DNA from: Gautieria morchelliformis
Lineage: Eukaryota > Basidiomycota > Agaricomycetes > Gomphales > Gomphaceae
DNA: 64,000 bases
NCBI GenBank assembly: GCA_015179125.1
Contig: WHVA01000370.1
Span: 52,699 to 116,698 of the forward strand
Reading direction: 5' to 3'
Shown here: positions 21,532-31,769 of the stretch, piece by piece
How positions within the stretch are numbered: the stretch's first letter is position 1
How the letters are laid out: each line of letters opens with the position of its first letter
The notes under the pieces: generated by a model
Database searches by the model: none
Told to the model about the DNA's origin: nothing
What the model saw: only the letters and a program-made list of their open reading frames with translations
Program-made: the position numbers and the translations under genes

Positions 21532-22192
21532 TGTTACGACCGTTCATTTCCGACTTCTGACCTTCAGTTCCGCTACACTTTCCGCCCCTCCAATATTTCC
21601 GACATTCCGCCCATTGTTCTATTCCCTTGTTCTTTCGACTCTATTACTCGGACCCACCGGACACGCTTCATCGTTCATCAAGACCATATATCCGGTCACC
21701 CTTGTAGGTCGTTGTCAGATATGTTTTCCCGACACCTTGTTCTGTGCCATTGTTCTACCTTACCCTGAACCCCCCTTGTAGTCCCATTGTTCCCAATTAG
21801 TTAGTTCACACGCATTGTCTACTCGACTTCCACTTCCCCTGGAATTTGCTTAGTACCATATCATTACCTGTTGTCTCAGCTCTTTGTATAAAAGCCTGTC
21901 ATGTATGTCTCTTATTCTGCAATCAGATAATCACCTTCGATACTTGATTTCCTTCGCTCTATCTCCTGGTCTTAGCACAGCGAGCCTAGCAAGACCTCAG
22001 TCTCTCCGCCTCCCATCTTCCGCCTTCCGCCTCAGTTCCGACTCAAGTTCCGACCAACCTCTAGTTCAGTACTTTCCGACTTCCGACTCATTTCCGAAAT
22101 ACTTAGGACGATAGTTCATTGGGGGTGCAGCCTACAAGTTGAAGCCGCTGTCCTTTCCAGTTCCGACTTACCGGAAATCTCGATACGTAACA
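21532..22192 (+). repeat. gypsy2 5' LTR with promoter
   Basis: 661 bp with 7 bp inverted ends TGTTACG...CGTAACA. TATAAAAG at 21887-21894 and a predicted RNA start near 21918-21921. Rich in TTCCG repeats. Confidence 0.85.
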
Positions 22193-22194
22193 GT

Positions 22195-22205
22195 ATTATC
22201 TGATT
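22195..22205 (+). other. gypsy2 self-primer binding site
   Basis: ATTATCTGATT lies two bases (GT) after the LTR and is perfectly complementary to AATCAGATAAT at 21921-21931, next to the predicted RNA start. The layout is the same as in gypsy1 but the sequence is wholly different. Confidence 0.8.
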
Positions 22206-22226
22206 CCCACCCGATAACTATCACTA

Positions 22227-23625
22227 TGCCTCCTCGTACCACAGCTACTTCAGCTCGAGCAGGAACTGTCGAAGCTCTCTCTTATTTTGGCAGTCTCAGA
22301 TCCGCAGCACCAAGGCATGCGGAACCCTCCGGCAGCTCTCGTGCTGACGATGAGCTCTCCGATGCTTTTCCTCAACGATTCGAAGAAGTTCCCGACGCTA
22401 ATCCCGATGACAATCCCGACTATGACGGAAACTCGACGAGTAGCAGCGGCGAACAAACAGCAGCGTCATTCCGACGCCCAGCTCCACCACCACCACCTCC
22501 ACCAGGACCACCTCCAGGTGGCCCTCATGGCGGCCCACCCGGCGGTCCCCCACCTCCAATTCCACCTCAGATTCCCACCAACCCAGTTCCGCCCGCGCCA
22601 GTTCTGGATCTTGCACAAGCCATCGCCATGCTAGCCAGACAACTTCAGCGCCCGGCCCAAGCACCACCACGCCCCAAGACAAAGGTCCGCGAACCAGATC
22701 AGTTCGACGGTTCCGACCCCAAGAAGCTCCAGCCATTTCTGGTCCAGCTTCAACTCAACTTCCATGATCGTCCCGACACCTTTCCCGACGATGAACGAAA
22801 GGTCAATTACGCCCTTTCCTATCTCCGAGGCACGGCTCTCGACTACTTCGAACCCGCCCTCATGGACCCATTCGCTCCCGTCGACTGGGCCGATGATTAC
22901 CACAACTTCGTTTCCAAACTCCGCAGCAACTTCGGACCATTTGACATGGAAGCCGATGCGGAAAATGAACTCGATAAGCTTCATATGAAAGACACTCATA
23001 AGATAGCTAAATATATCGTCACATTCCAGCAGCTTGCCCCTCGAGTCCAATGGGGAGAAGCCGCACTCCGACACCAGTTTTACATGGGCTTGCCATCCCA
23101 GATCAAGGATGAAATTGCCCGCGTCGGAAAACCCGCCACCCTTACCGACCTTCACAACCTTGCCCAATCCATCGATTCGCGCTACTGGGAAAGGCATTCC
23201 GAGATCGCTCGTGAAACTTCCGCCCAAAGCAAGAACGACAAGTCTTCCGACAAGAAGTCTGACAAAGACAAGAAGAAGACTAATTCCAGAAACAACAACT
23301 CCGGAAACAACAACAACAGCTCCGGATCCAACTCCTGCAACCGGAACAACAACTCCACCCCTCGCAACAACCAGGCCTCTGGTTCCAACACCAACACCCG
23401 GAAGAGTACTCCGAACCTTTCGACAAACTTGGGAAGGACGGAAAACTAACCCCTGTAGAACGCCAGCGTCGCATGGACAACAACCTGTGCCTTTTCTGTG
23501 GCAAAGGCAGTCACGTCGCTCGCCATTGCACCCGAGCTTCCGCTTCTGCTGCTAAGGCCAAGGGCCGTGCGGTGAAGACGGAAGAGAAATCTGAAGCGGC
23601 TCCCGCTATGGATGCAAAAAAATAG
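22227..23625 (+). pseudogene. gypsy2 gag with one frameshift
   Basis: ATG 22227 is the first ATG after the primer site; the longer frame starting 22139 would begin inside the LTR. N-terminal acidic region, Pro/Gly-rich stretch, then the capsid-like core (KVREPDQFDGSDPKKLQPFL, YALSYLRGTALDYFEP, GPFDMEADAENELDKL, LHNLAQSIDSRYWERH) and an Asn/Ser-rich linker. A one-base loss near 23437 shifts the frame (NLGRTEN-stop), and the true end continues as ERQRRMDNNLCLFCGKGSHVARHC with a CX2CX4HX4C knuckle, ending DAKK-TAG at 23623-23625. Confidence 0.9.
23616..23625 (+). promoter_or_regulatory. gypsy2 gag-pol -1 slippery site
   Basis: GCA AAA AAA TAG gives a perfect A_AAA_AAA heptamer (23616-23622) directly before the gag stop. 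The -1 frame is open from here for about 50 codons and aligns with the start of gypsy1 pol. Confidence 0.75.
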
Positions 23626-26600
23626 TCAGCAGTCCTCCGGCCTCCGCACGAGCTGAGGGCTGCGTTGACCCCATTTGTGGGACAAACGAGGTTAAACTCA
23701 ACGCATCCGCTCTTTCGTCATCCGACTCCCTCTCTGTTCCGCTCACTTCTGACACAATTTCTGCACCCCATTCACAGCATTGATCGACTCCGGTTCGACT
23801 CATTGTTTCCTCGATTCCGACTTTGTTTTGAAACATAAACTTCCGACCCGCAACATTCCGACAATTCCGCTCCGCCTTTTCGACGGGTCATCTAACACGG
23901 CAATTTCCCAAGTCGTGGACCTGTCTATCTGTTTCGCTACTGGGGACAACCATGAAGTTACGTTTTATGTTACTCCGCTAGATGCTAGCTGTTCCGTTGT
24001 ACTAGGACACAATTGGCTCACCCGCTATAATCCGTCGATTAACTGGGCATTGGGTCAAATACAGTTCCGTACCCCGGATCAACTTCCGTCTATTCCGACG
24101 TTGTCCGCAAAGATGGCTCAAGCCTCTTCTGCAACTCCGCTCGTGGATTCAGTTCCGCACTCCGGTCCCGCTCTAGCACCTCCGTCCCTCGAAGCTCCTC
24201 GAATTGTGCTCGTTTCCGCCACCACTTTCCGCGTATTGCAACGGCAAGAAGACTCGACCGTTTTCCAGCTTCACCTTTCCGACTCGGCTTCAGTCAAGGC
24301 TCATTCTGCCTCGACTTCCGCTCCGGTCGACATGAGCTCAGTTACGGAAGAATATCGTGACTTCCCGGACGTGTTCAATAAGGCCGAAGCCGACAAACCT
24401 GCTGAACATCGACCTTACGATCTGAAGATAGATTTGGAAGAAGGAGCATCTCCACCCCTTGGACCGATCTACTCCCTTTCGCAAAGTGAACTCCAGACTC
24501 TCCAAGAGTTCGTCGATGAACATCTCAACATGGGCTTTATCCGCCCTTTGCTGTCTCCGCATGGCACTCCGGTCCTTTTCATCAAGAAGAAGGATGGATC
24601 TCTCCGCCTCTGCGTCGATTTCCGCGGACTCAACGCCATCACTAAGAAGGACAAATATCTGCTTCTGCTATTTCCGACCTACTCGACACTCCCCGCAGGG
24701 CGAAGATCTACACCAAAATTGACCTCCAGCACGCTTATCACCTTGTCTGCATCCGGGAAGGTGACGAGTGGAAAACCACTTTCCGCACCCACTACGGTGC
24801 TTTTGAGTGGGTTGTCATGCCTTTCGGTCTCACCAATGCTCCCGCCGCTTTTCAGCGCTTTATGAACGACGTATTTTCCGACCTTCTCGATGTATGCGTC
24901 CTAGTCTACATTGACGACATCCTCATCTATTCCGACACCCGGAAAAACATCGGGAACATGTCCGCGAAGTACTCTGCCGTCTATGCAAACACATCTCTAC
25001 GCAAAAGCAGAGAAATGCGAATGGCATCGCGACACGGTCAAATGCCTCGGCTACATCCTCTCTCCAACAGGTCTTACCATGGCAGAGGACAAGGTCAAGG
25101 CAATTCAAGAATGGCCGGAACCCCGACGTGTTAAGGATGTGCAGTCTTTCCTTGGCTTCGCCAACTTTTACCGACGTTTCATTTATAACTTTTCCAAATT
25201 ACTGTTTTGCTCACGCGTCTCACCAGGAAGGGTGCCCCATGGAATTTCACTCCGGAATGCCATCCCGCATTTGAAGCCTCAAATCGGCCTTCACTACGGC
25301 TCCCATCCTCGGTTTCTGGATTCCTGATGCCCAACTTGTACTCGAAACCGACGCTTCCGACTACGCGCTAGCCGCCATTCTTTCCATCATTTCCCCAACG
25401 ACGGAGAAATTCATCTGATCGCTTTTCATTCCCGCACCTTTTCCGCCCCAGAACTCAACTACGACGTTCACGATAAGGAACTACTTGCGATTTTCGAAGC
25501 CTTCAAAATCTGGAGACACTACTCGAAGGCCAACGTATCCGATCGACGTTGTAACGGATCATAAGAACCTTGAGTATTTCGCAACTACTAAGATTTTGAC
25601 TCGCCGTCAAGTCTGCTAGTCTGAATATCTCTCACAGTTCAACATGGTGATCCGCTTCCGGCCCGGAAAGCTCGGAGCAAAACCCACGCACTCACTAGAC
25701 GTTGGGACGTCTACCCAAAAGAGGGAAGTAGCGACTATGCCAGCGTTAATCCGCACAACTTCCGCCCAGTATTCTCCACTGAGCAACTGGCATCGTCCCT
25801 GGTGCCACAGCATTGCAGTTTCCGCTACTCCGCGCCTCAATTATTATGGACACCGAGTCTCTCCATTCCGACATCCGTTCGCACTTCGTTCGACCCCATC
25901 TCCGCAGCCCACCTCGATGACCCACCAGTCCTGGATGGTCCTCGATTCCGACGGATTTCTCCGGTACAAGTCCAGATTTAGTTCCGGATCCAACAATCTA
26001 CGACTTCGCGTACTCCAGCAAAGCACGATCATCCCTCTCAGGACACCAAGGCCAGAACAAAACCCTCGACATAATCTGACGTACCTATACTTGGCCTCTC
26101 TCCGCACGATGGTCCAAGACTACTGCAAGTCATGCACCACCTGTATGCGAGCCAAGCCTCAACGTCACAAACCCTACGGCCTCCTGAAGCAACTTCCGAT
26201 CCCGGAACAACCGTGGAATTCGATATCCATGGATTTCATTGAGAAACTTCCTAAGTCATCCGGCTATGATACCATTCTAGTGATCGTTGACCCCTACAAA
26301 GCAGTCCATCTTTATTCCGACTTATGACACCATAACTTCCGCCCAGCTCGCACAGCTCTTTGTGCTCCACGTCTTTTCCAAGCACGGAATCCCTTCCCAT
26401 GTCACTTCCGACCGTGGTTCGAATTCGTGTCCTCCTTTTTCCGCACACTCGGCAAGGCTCTCGACATGAACTCCACTTCACTTCCGGTTATCATCCCGAA
26501 GGAGACGGACAAACGGAACGTACTAATCAGACCCTTGAGCAGTATCTCCGCGTCTATTGCAACTACCAACATAGCAATTGGTCCGACCTTCTTCCGCTCG

Positions 26601-26635
26601 CAGAATTTGCCTACAACAATGCGCCTTCCGCTACC
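23626..26635 (+). pseudogene. gypsy2 pol, many small frameshifts
   Basis: Read in the -1 frame from the slippery site, with a shift near 23768 before [13 protein letters not shown] (protease, intact DSG). RT motifs [12 protein letters not shown], then a shift near 24665, [25 protein letters not shown] and [12 protein letters not shown], then a shift near 24960, LGFANFYRRFI. RNase H LETDASDYALAAIL and HDKELLAIFEAF. Integrase [53 protein letters not shown] (DDE Glu present) and [10 protein letters not shown], where the Copia LTR starts. At least six indels are visible, whereas gypsy1 pol is nearly clean. Confidence 0.9.
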
Positions 26636-27123
26636 TGTTGGGTGCATTTATGCTCCTGCACCAAAATCAAGCATAATATATTCAATTTGTTGTATGGTGT
26701 TTTCAATCTTTTCTCATACTGTTCTTGTACCATGCATCCACTTCCCTGCTTATTTTCGAAATTTTCCAGTCACTCCCTATCTCTCCATTTCATTCTGTTA
26801 TTTCTATTTTCATAGGCGGCTGCACCCAGCGGAGTTTGAAATGACTTCGACGCGCGAGCCCTTGGGCGCTAAAGGGCCGGGTGCAAGTATATGCCTTCTG
26901 AGACAGGATTACACTCCTCTCTCAGTGACAATAAATTCACTGAGAGAGGCGAGTAGTATTCTTCATATTTACATAGCATGTTGACTAAAAATCATGTAGT
27001 GTATTTGATTCTAGGTATTGTAATAATACATCAGTGACAATAAATTCACTGAGAGAGTACATTTGATTCTAGCTTTCTAAGAACTCTACCGAACCTTCCC
27101 TGCCATAGCCCTAGTTGCTAACA
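26636..27123 (+). repeat. Copia 5' LTR (family copy 2)
   Basis: It starts TGTTGGGTGCA inside the gypsy2 integrase (left flank CTACC) and ends GCTAACA just before a primer site and gag, so this is a 5' LTR of about 488 bp. The TGTT/AACA ends are inverted. It carries the AATAAA hairpin (26916-26949) and a partial second copy of it near 27031-27055. Small frames across it are shadows. Confidence 0.85.
26916..26949 (+). terminator. hairpin presenting AATAAA in the Copia LTR
   Basis: CCTCTCTCAGTGA (26916-26928) pairs perfectly over 13 bp with TCACTGAGAGAGG (26937-26949); the 8-base loop is CAATAAAT. The same structure is at 63703-63736, and on the minus strand at 386-420 with a changed loop. It is probably the poly(A) signal in R. 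Confidence 0.6.
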
Positions 27124-27124
27124 A

Positions 27125-27137
27125 GGGTTATGGGCCC
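27125..27137 (+). other. Copia primer binding site (half-tRNA-iMet type)
   Basis: GGGTTATGGGCCC lies one base after the LTR. It is complementary to the anticodon stem-loop of initiator tRNA-Met (GGGCCCATAACCC), the site used by Drosophila copia, which primes from a cleaved 5' half tRNA. The ATG inside it (27130) opens gag. Confidence 0.7.
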
Positions 27138-27807
27138 CGCAGACACTTCGCAGAAGCTTTTGGGTGTGGAGAAGCTTGCAACAGATGGAAGTAATTGGCC
27201 TCTGTGGCGAGCTACTCTCACAAGTTATTTTGAGTCCAAAAATCTACTCAGGCATATAGAAGGGAGAGCCATTCGACCTCCTGATCCTCCAGTCATGCCC
27301 CCAGGCCATATTCTCACAGAAGCTGAGGAAACTCAGATTGAGAAGGCTGAGGAGAAGCTGGAGAAGTATCTTGCCAGAGAAGGACAGGCAAAAACCCAAA
27401 TAATCGTCTCAGTGTCAGAGTCACTAGCTCTGATGCTACAGAAGAGACATACAGCAAAAGAAGTCTGGGATGCATTGGTCAATGAGATGACCAAAAAGCC
27501 CAAGATGGTCCTCACCAACCTGCAGAGACAGCTTCGCAGTATGAGGTGTCCTGAGGATGGAGACTTGAGAGATCACTTGGACAAGGCCCAAGACCTCTAT
27601 GCTCGTCTCAATGAGATGGGAGCCAGAATTTCTGAAGGAGAGTTCACCGACATTATCCTTGCATCACTTCCACCCTCCTATGAGGCAGTTATGAATGCCC
27701 TTACCACGTCGCTCGAAGAATGTGGAATGCCCCTAGTGCCTGATGATATCATCAGAGTACTAAAGGCTCAATACGACAGGAGAAAGACTCTCAATATTTC
27801 ATATTGA
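27130..27807 (+). CDS. Copia gag (UBN2-type), truncated
   Basis: An open frame of about 225 codons from ATG 27130. It reads KLATDGSNWPLWRATLTSYF (the W-x2-W signature), LLRHIEG, the long helical region with KEVWDALVNEM, LTNLQRQLRSMRC, DLYARLNEMGA, DIILASLPPSYEAVMNAL. This is the capsid protein of Ty1/copia elements. It stops after RRKTLNISY without the usual zinc knuckle and protease, and no pol follows, so the element is truncated near 27795. The start is chosen because it is the first ATG after the LTR; the frame itself stays open from 27115. Confidence 0.85.
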   Translation: MGPADTSQKLLGVEKLATDGSNWPLWRATLTSYFESKNLLRHIEGRAIRPPDPPVMPPGHILTEAEETQIEKAEEKLEKYLAREGQAKTQIIVSVSESLALMLQKRHTAKEVWDALVNEMTKKPKMVLTNLQRQLRSMRCPEDGDLRDHLDKAQDLYARLNEMGARISEGEFTDIILASLPPSYEAVMNALTTSLEECGMPLVPDDIIRVLKAQYDRRKTLNISY

Positions 27808-28085
27808 TTTAACTACATTGTCAAAATTCAGGATCCCAAGATCACTATTGGATCTATTTCACAATGCACAAGCTTTGAAACCTGTGGATTATGACAATAG
27901 GCGCAATCTTATAATCTCTGATGATTCAGTCAAGACTATTACCACTTTCATGTCTAGAGTCGCTGGGAGGCCCATCCCAGAGGTCGAGAGAGAGCTCTGC
28001 ATGTTCGGCTGTTCCATGGGTGCTACATGATTCATGGCACTTGACCTTACTGATGCATTTGACCTTACCAAGGTGCTTGACCTAC
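27808..28085 (+). other. unrecognised small ORF region
   Basis: The frame 27818-28030 (about 70 codons, MSRVAGRPIPEVERELCMFG) has no motif I know and no good start. It lies between the truncated Copia gag and a Helitron-like terminus, so it may be captured or internal Helitron sequence. Confidence 0.3.
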
Positions 28086-28116
28086 ACCCCCGCACAAAGC
28101 GCGGGTACCCACCTAG
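28086..28116 (+). mobile_element. Helitron-like 3' terminus
   Basis: A GC hairpin CCCGC-ACAAAGC-GCGGG (28089-28105) is followed 7 bases later by CTAG (28113-28116) and a T. Helitrons end in a short hairpin plus CTRR and insert between A and T. No Rep-helicase coding and no clear 5' TC end is visible, so only the terminus is claimed. Confidence 0.55.
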
Positions 28117-28408
28117 TTACCTTGTGAAACACTCACATATGCCTGCGAAGTGTAGATACATCATTGGGTGACTTTCCGTAGAGCTAAATTCCTAAATTCC
28201 ACGTTCTAAACGTCACGAAACATCGAGCCGAGTACTAGCCGATGACAGGTAAGCATTTTACAAGTCCGCTATGACAGAACAATTAATGTTTTAAACCAAA
28301 AATAACATAAGGTGACTGTAACTACATCACATATCATTGAAAAATGTTATATACCCACCAGTATCAGAGCAAACATACCCTTTTTTGGTGACTGAAGGTC
28401 CTGTATTT
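28117..28408. other. no gene recognised
   Basis: AT-rich non-coding stretch between the Helitron-like end and a GC-rich repeat. Confidence 0.5.
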
Positions 28409-28565
28409 AGGCGCTCGCCAGGCCACGGCTTCCTGGCTCGGCTTTGGCCTCGAAAAACCTGAGCCGGGCCATGGAGCCAGACTCACCAACGGCTTTGGCC
28501 TGGCTTGGCCCGGCCTATTGGCGGCTCGGCCTGGCTCGGCTCACGGCCTGGGCCAGGCCATGCCC
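28409..28565. repeat. GC-rich GGCTCGGCCTGG-type repeat
   Basis: Imperfect, self-complementary runs of GGCTCGG, GGCCTGG and CCAGGCC. It sits at the left edge of the large mosaic array (28568). A similar but different GC repeat marks the orientation switch at 45041-45180. Confidence 0.6.
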
Positions 28566-28567
28566 AT

Positions 28568-31337
28568 CACTAAGCGCCAGCGAGAATCGACCCGTACCCA
28601 GGGACGTGGCAGCGGGTGGGAGGCGTAGGCGATGTCTTGAGGTCTGGCGACGTTTCGATTAGGATCGGTCACGAGATGATGCACGGGACATTCTATTTTT
28701 ATAGAGATAAAATGAGTTAGGCACGCGAAGATCATAGCCTCCGTGCGTAACACAGCCATTGCGTCGCACCTGTCCAAGCTAAACCGTACGATCTGATGGC
28801 CCCCGTATCAGGATCAACACATGTAGACCGATGAAGTTAAGTTGGCTCACCGAAGATTTTTGCTAAATGTCTCACTGCTATATACCCACGGAACAGGTCC
28901 CCAAGGTAAGGCGTCCCGGTGAGATGTGTACTACCCATCCGGCGCTTGAGATGAATTGTGCGCTGGCGGGCACGTGTCGCGAGCGTTGCTAAGCGCTCAT
29001 GCCTTCCTTCGGCTTCGGCGTCCTGGCTTCGGGTTCCTGGCTACTTCACTTCTTGCGCTTCTTCCTCCCGGTCTTGGCAACTTGCGTTTCTGTGACCAAT
29101 CGGAGCTTGGTGCTGGAAGCTTCCGTGGATTCCCTTTTCTGCCGCTTCCGTACTTCCGTGTGCCGGTTATAGCTCCGGTCCCCACTTCGTGTACGGCGCA
29201 ACCTTTTTTGTCCGTGAGCGCGGAGACATATGTTCCATCAGGTGTCTAGTCGGCAGCGTTCTCTCCAGACGGCAAGCGCATCGTCTCGGGATCCGATGAC
29301 GAGACGATCCGTGTCACCGGGTGTGGGACCCAGAAATGCTTGTTCCTTATATCACGGAGCTTGAGTAGCCGAGATATATATATACTGAGCGCTCGGCACC
29401 TTACTTCCACACGCCGATCAGGGCAGGTATTGATGAGTGCGGCATGATGGATGATCGCCGCGTGATCGTGGTCGCGTGCTGCGATTGATGATCGTGATCG
29501 CGTGGCGTAATTGATTGCGGGTCCTGATCGTGATCGGTTGCCGCGTGCCTGATCGGGGTCGAGATGCGTCACGTCATCGTTGCTCCCGTGCGTAACTGGC
29601 GATTCTCAATGGCCGTCCATTGCTAGAGCCTTTCTATCGACCCTAGAGTATCTGTCCTGAGACTCTCCGTCCACCTTCCACCGTTGTTCCCTCTTCCCAC
29701 TTTCGGGCCCCTGGTAGTGTGCATGTGCGATTGTTCTGCCTGAGCTGGTACAGTCTACCTGTTGGAAGTCCACTGTTGTTCCCTCGTTCTCTTTTCCTTC
29801 CTGTCTCTCTCCATGCCGCTTCCCGCTCTGCCTCCCGTTCCATCACGCAACTCCTCTCCATATACGCGCACTCTCGCCTTCACCCACTCACTCCTCCACC
29901 ATATGACTACCGGTAGAACGCAAGGCCATCAGACTCTCTGCCTCAGGCGCCATGCTCGGGTGTGTGGTGGTGTGGCTTGGGTCCTGCGATGCTTCAGGAG
30001 GTGCGTCCTCCCTTCGCATATTCGCGTCCCAAGGCCGTCTCGCGTTCTGGCCTAGCAGCCTTGTCAGGTCGGGCGTGGCGTTGTATGGCATCCTGCAGTG
30101 CATCCTTTCCTGGCAACCTCGCATGCATCAACGGCCAGCGGCGCAGTACGAACTCTCACCCACACTCTCCAAACCTTGCGTCCCGTCCTGGCATCCAGCT
30201 CGACGGCATCGACGGCTGCTTCACATCCGCCTGTCTTTTGTCAGAATGAAAGTCTAGGGCCCAGCTTGGCATTGAGGCGAGTTAAACGGTGCTTATGGGT
30301 GTCGCTGGAGCTAGAGGATGTGGTGCAGGCCACGGTGTGAGAATGAAACGACACGGTGTTAGGACAATATGAGGCAATGAGCAGCGGGACGACTCGGATG
30401 GAGGAGCACCACTCTCGCACCCGCATGGACTCTGAGACAAGGGAGAATGGCGGGTGGGGACGATCAGATGAGAGGACGACAGGATGGAGATGAGATGGAA
30501 GGGTGTGAGAATCATCTGGGACGATGAAACGGTAAGACAATGCCACGCATGAACGATGAAAGACCGACGAAACCTCTTGAGTTAATGAGTACGATGGATG
30601 ACACATCGACACTGCAGTGCGTCAATGAGCCAATGAGTCGATCCTGAATCAATCCAGCCCACACTCATCCTAACCCACCCGGCGTGAGTCTGAGGTATTC
30701 CGCCATAGTGTTGAGCGTAAACAACTTGCGTTCGACACATACCTGGAGGGAAGCTTTCGGTGAGGCGGATACCTGATATTTGAAATGTTCCACCCTGTTC
30801 CACCCTCCCCAATATTCTTGAGTTTCCCCTTTTCCACAATCCGTTCTGGTCGACGTAAGCATAGAATTGACCGAAGGAAAGATGGGGAAAACCAGAAAGT
30901 CCCTCGACGCCTACATGCAAGAAAGAATCATTCTTAAAAGGGGGGACAACGCGATCTCCCGTGCAGTTACCCAAGCCCGCTCTCCGTCGGCTGGTCTCGT
31001 CGCTCCCGACCCTCCAACACGCATTCCCGCCAGTCCCACCTCTTCCACCGCGCCCCATTCCCTCCTCTATCACGCGTCGAGCCCATCCTTCCGCCGCCGA
31101 CGCCGACGTCCCTACCACCTCTCCCATATTCCCCATCCCCGGTCACCCTAGCTGAGCAGATTGCCTTTATCAACCTCCACACCTCGTCCGACGCGCTGTC
31201 CCCGCACCCCAGCCTGCATACCCGCCAAGCCATCCGTTTTCCGCTCGAGCGAGGCTATCGGTGGTCCTTGCCTCCTCGAGCTGCGGTAAATCGTCGTGAA
31301 CCCTCAGGGATTCGGTTGCGAGTGAGCCGTCCTGTGT
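28568..31337 (+). repeat. mosaic unit, P block copy A
   Basis: Colinear with 42697-45040 (same strand) and with 47173-49860 (inverted). In order: a stretch starting GCGCCAGCGAGAATCGACCC, a core-repeat copy (about 28957-29222), a WD40 scrap (29250-29330), a GATCGTGATCGCG-rich stretch (29430-29560), and two stretches (about 29650-30250 and 30960-31250) that stay similar in all copies. The last reads ALRRLVSSLPTLQHAFP then AEQIAFINL in translation, a possible exon I do not recognise. No intact gene. Confidence 0.7.
29250..29330 (+). pseudogene. WD40 repeat scrap (NACHT-WD40-like)
   Basis: AAFSPDGKRIVSGSDDETIRV is the consensus of WD40 blades found in fungal NLR-like NACHT-WD40 proteins. A stop sits just upstream (GV*SAA) and the text leaves consensus after TIRV. 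One blade only, so a fragment. Confidence 0.75.
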
Positions 31338-31760
31338 CACGGGTGACGACGGTTTCTCCCACGTGACCCCTCCGGCGCTTGAGAGATGAATTGGCCGCAC
31401 GGCGCCACGTGTCCCTAGCGGCGGCTTCGGGTTCCTGACTTCGGGTTCCTGGCTATGTACTCTTCTTGCGCTTCTTCCTCGTGATCTTGGCGACTTGCCG
31501 CTCCCTGTGAGGCTTCTCTACTCGGAGTTTGGCGCTGGATGCTTCCATTGATTGCGTTTTCTGCTGCTTCCGTCGTTCCGTGCGCCGGTGATACCTCCGG
31601 TCCCCGCTTGCTGTACGGCGCAACCCCTTTCGTGTGTGCATTCCGTGGAGGAGTGTGGAGACGTTTATTTCGCCGTCTTCTATTCTTTTGTATTTTTATT
31701 TTAATTCTTGCTCCTCTCCATGCACACCAGATAGTCGCTGACACTTACTCACAGGGATGA
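31338..31760 (+). repeat. core repeat, copy between P and Q blocks
   Basis: About 420 bp from GACGACGGTTTCTCCCACGTG to GCTGACACTTACTCACAGG, with the fixed inner landmarks GCTTCGGGTTCCTGG, CTTGCGCTTCTTCC, GGATGCTTCCATTGATTGC and CTGTACGGCGCAACC. Non-coding. Eight copies occur in the window. Confidence 0.7.
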
Positions 31761-31769
31761 CGAGAGGGC

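Larger units (their letters stand above)
21532..26635 (+). mobile_element. gypsy2: second Ty3/gypsy element, 3' end replaced by Copia
   Basis: 5' LTR, self-primer site, gag, -1 frameshift site, pol up to the integrase core. It is homologous to gypsy1 in every domain but clearly a different family. It is cut at 26636 by the Copia LTR, and the chromodomain, 3' UTR and 3' LTR are not in view. The left target flank is GAAAT (21527-21531). It is damaged mainly by small indels. Confidence 0.9.

Noticed and set aside
22631..23227. 198-codon minus-strand ORF
   Set aside because: Shadow of the gypsy2 gag frame.
28355..28372. CAGTATCAGAGC resembling the plant Copia primer site
   Set aside because: It is not adjacent to any LTR end and lies downstream of gag; the real primer site is at 27125.
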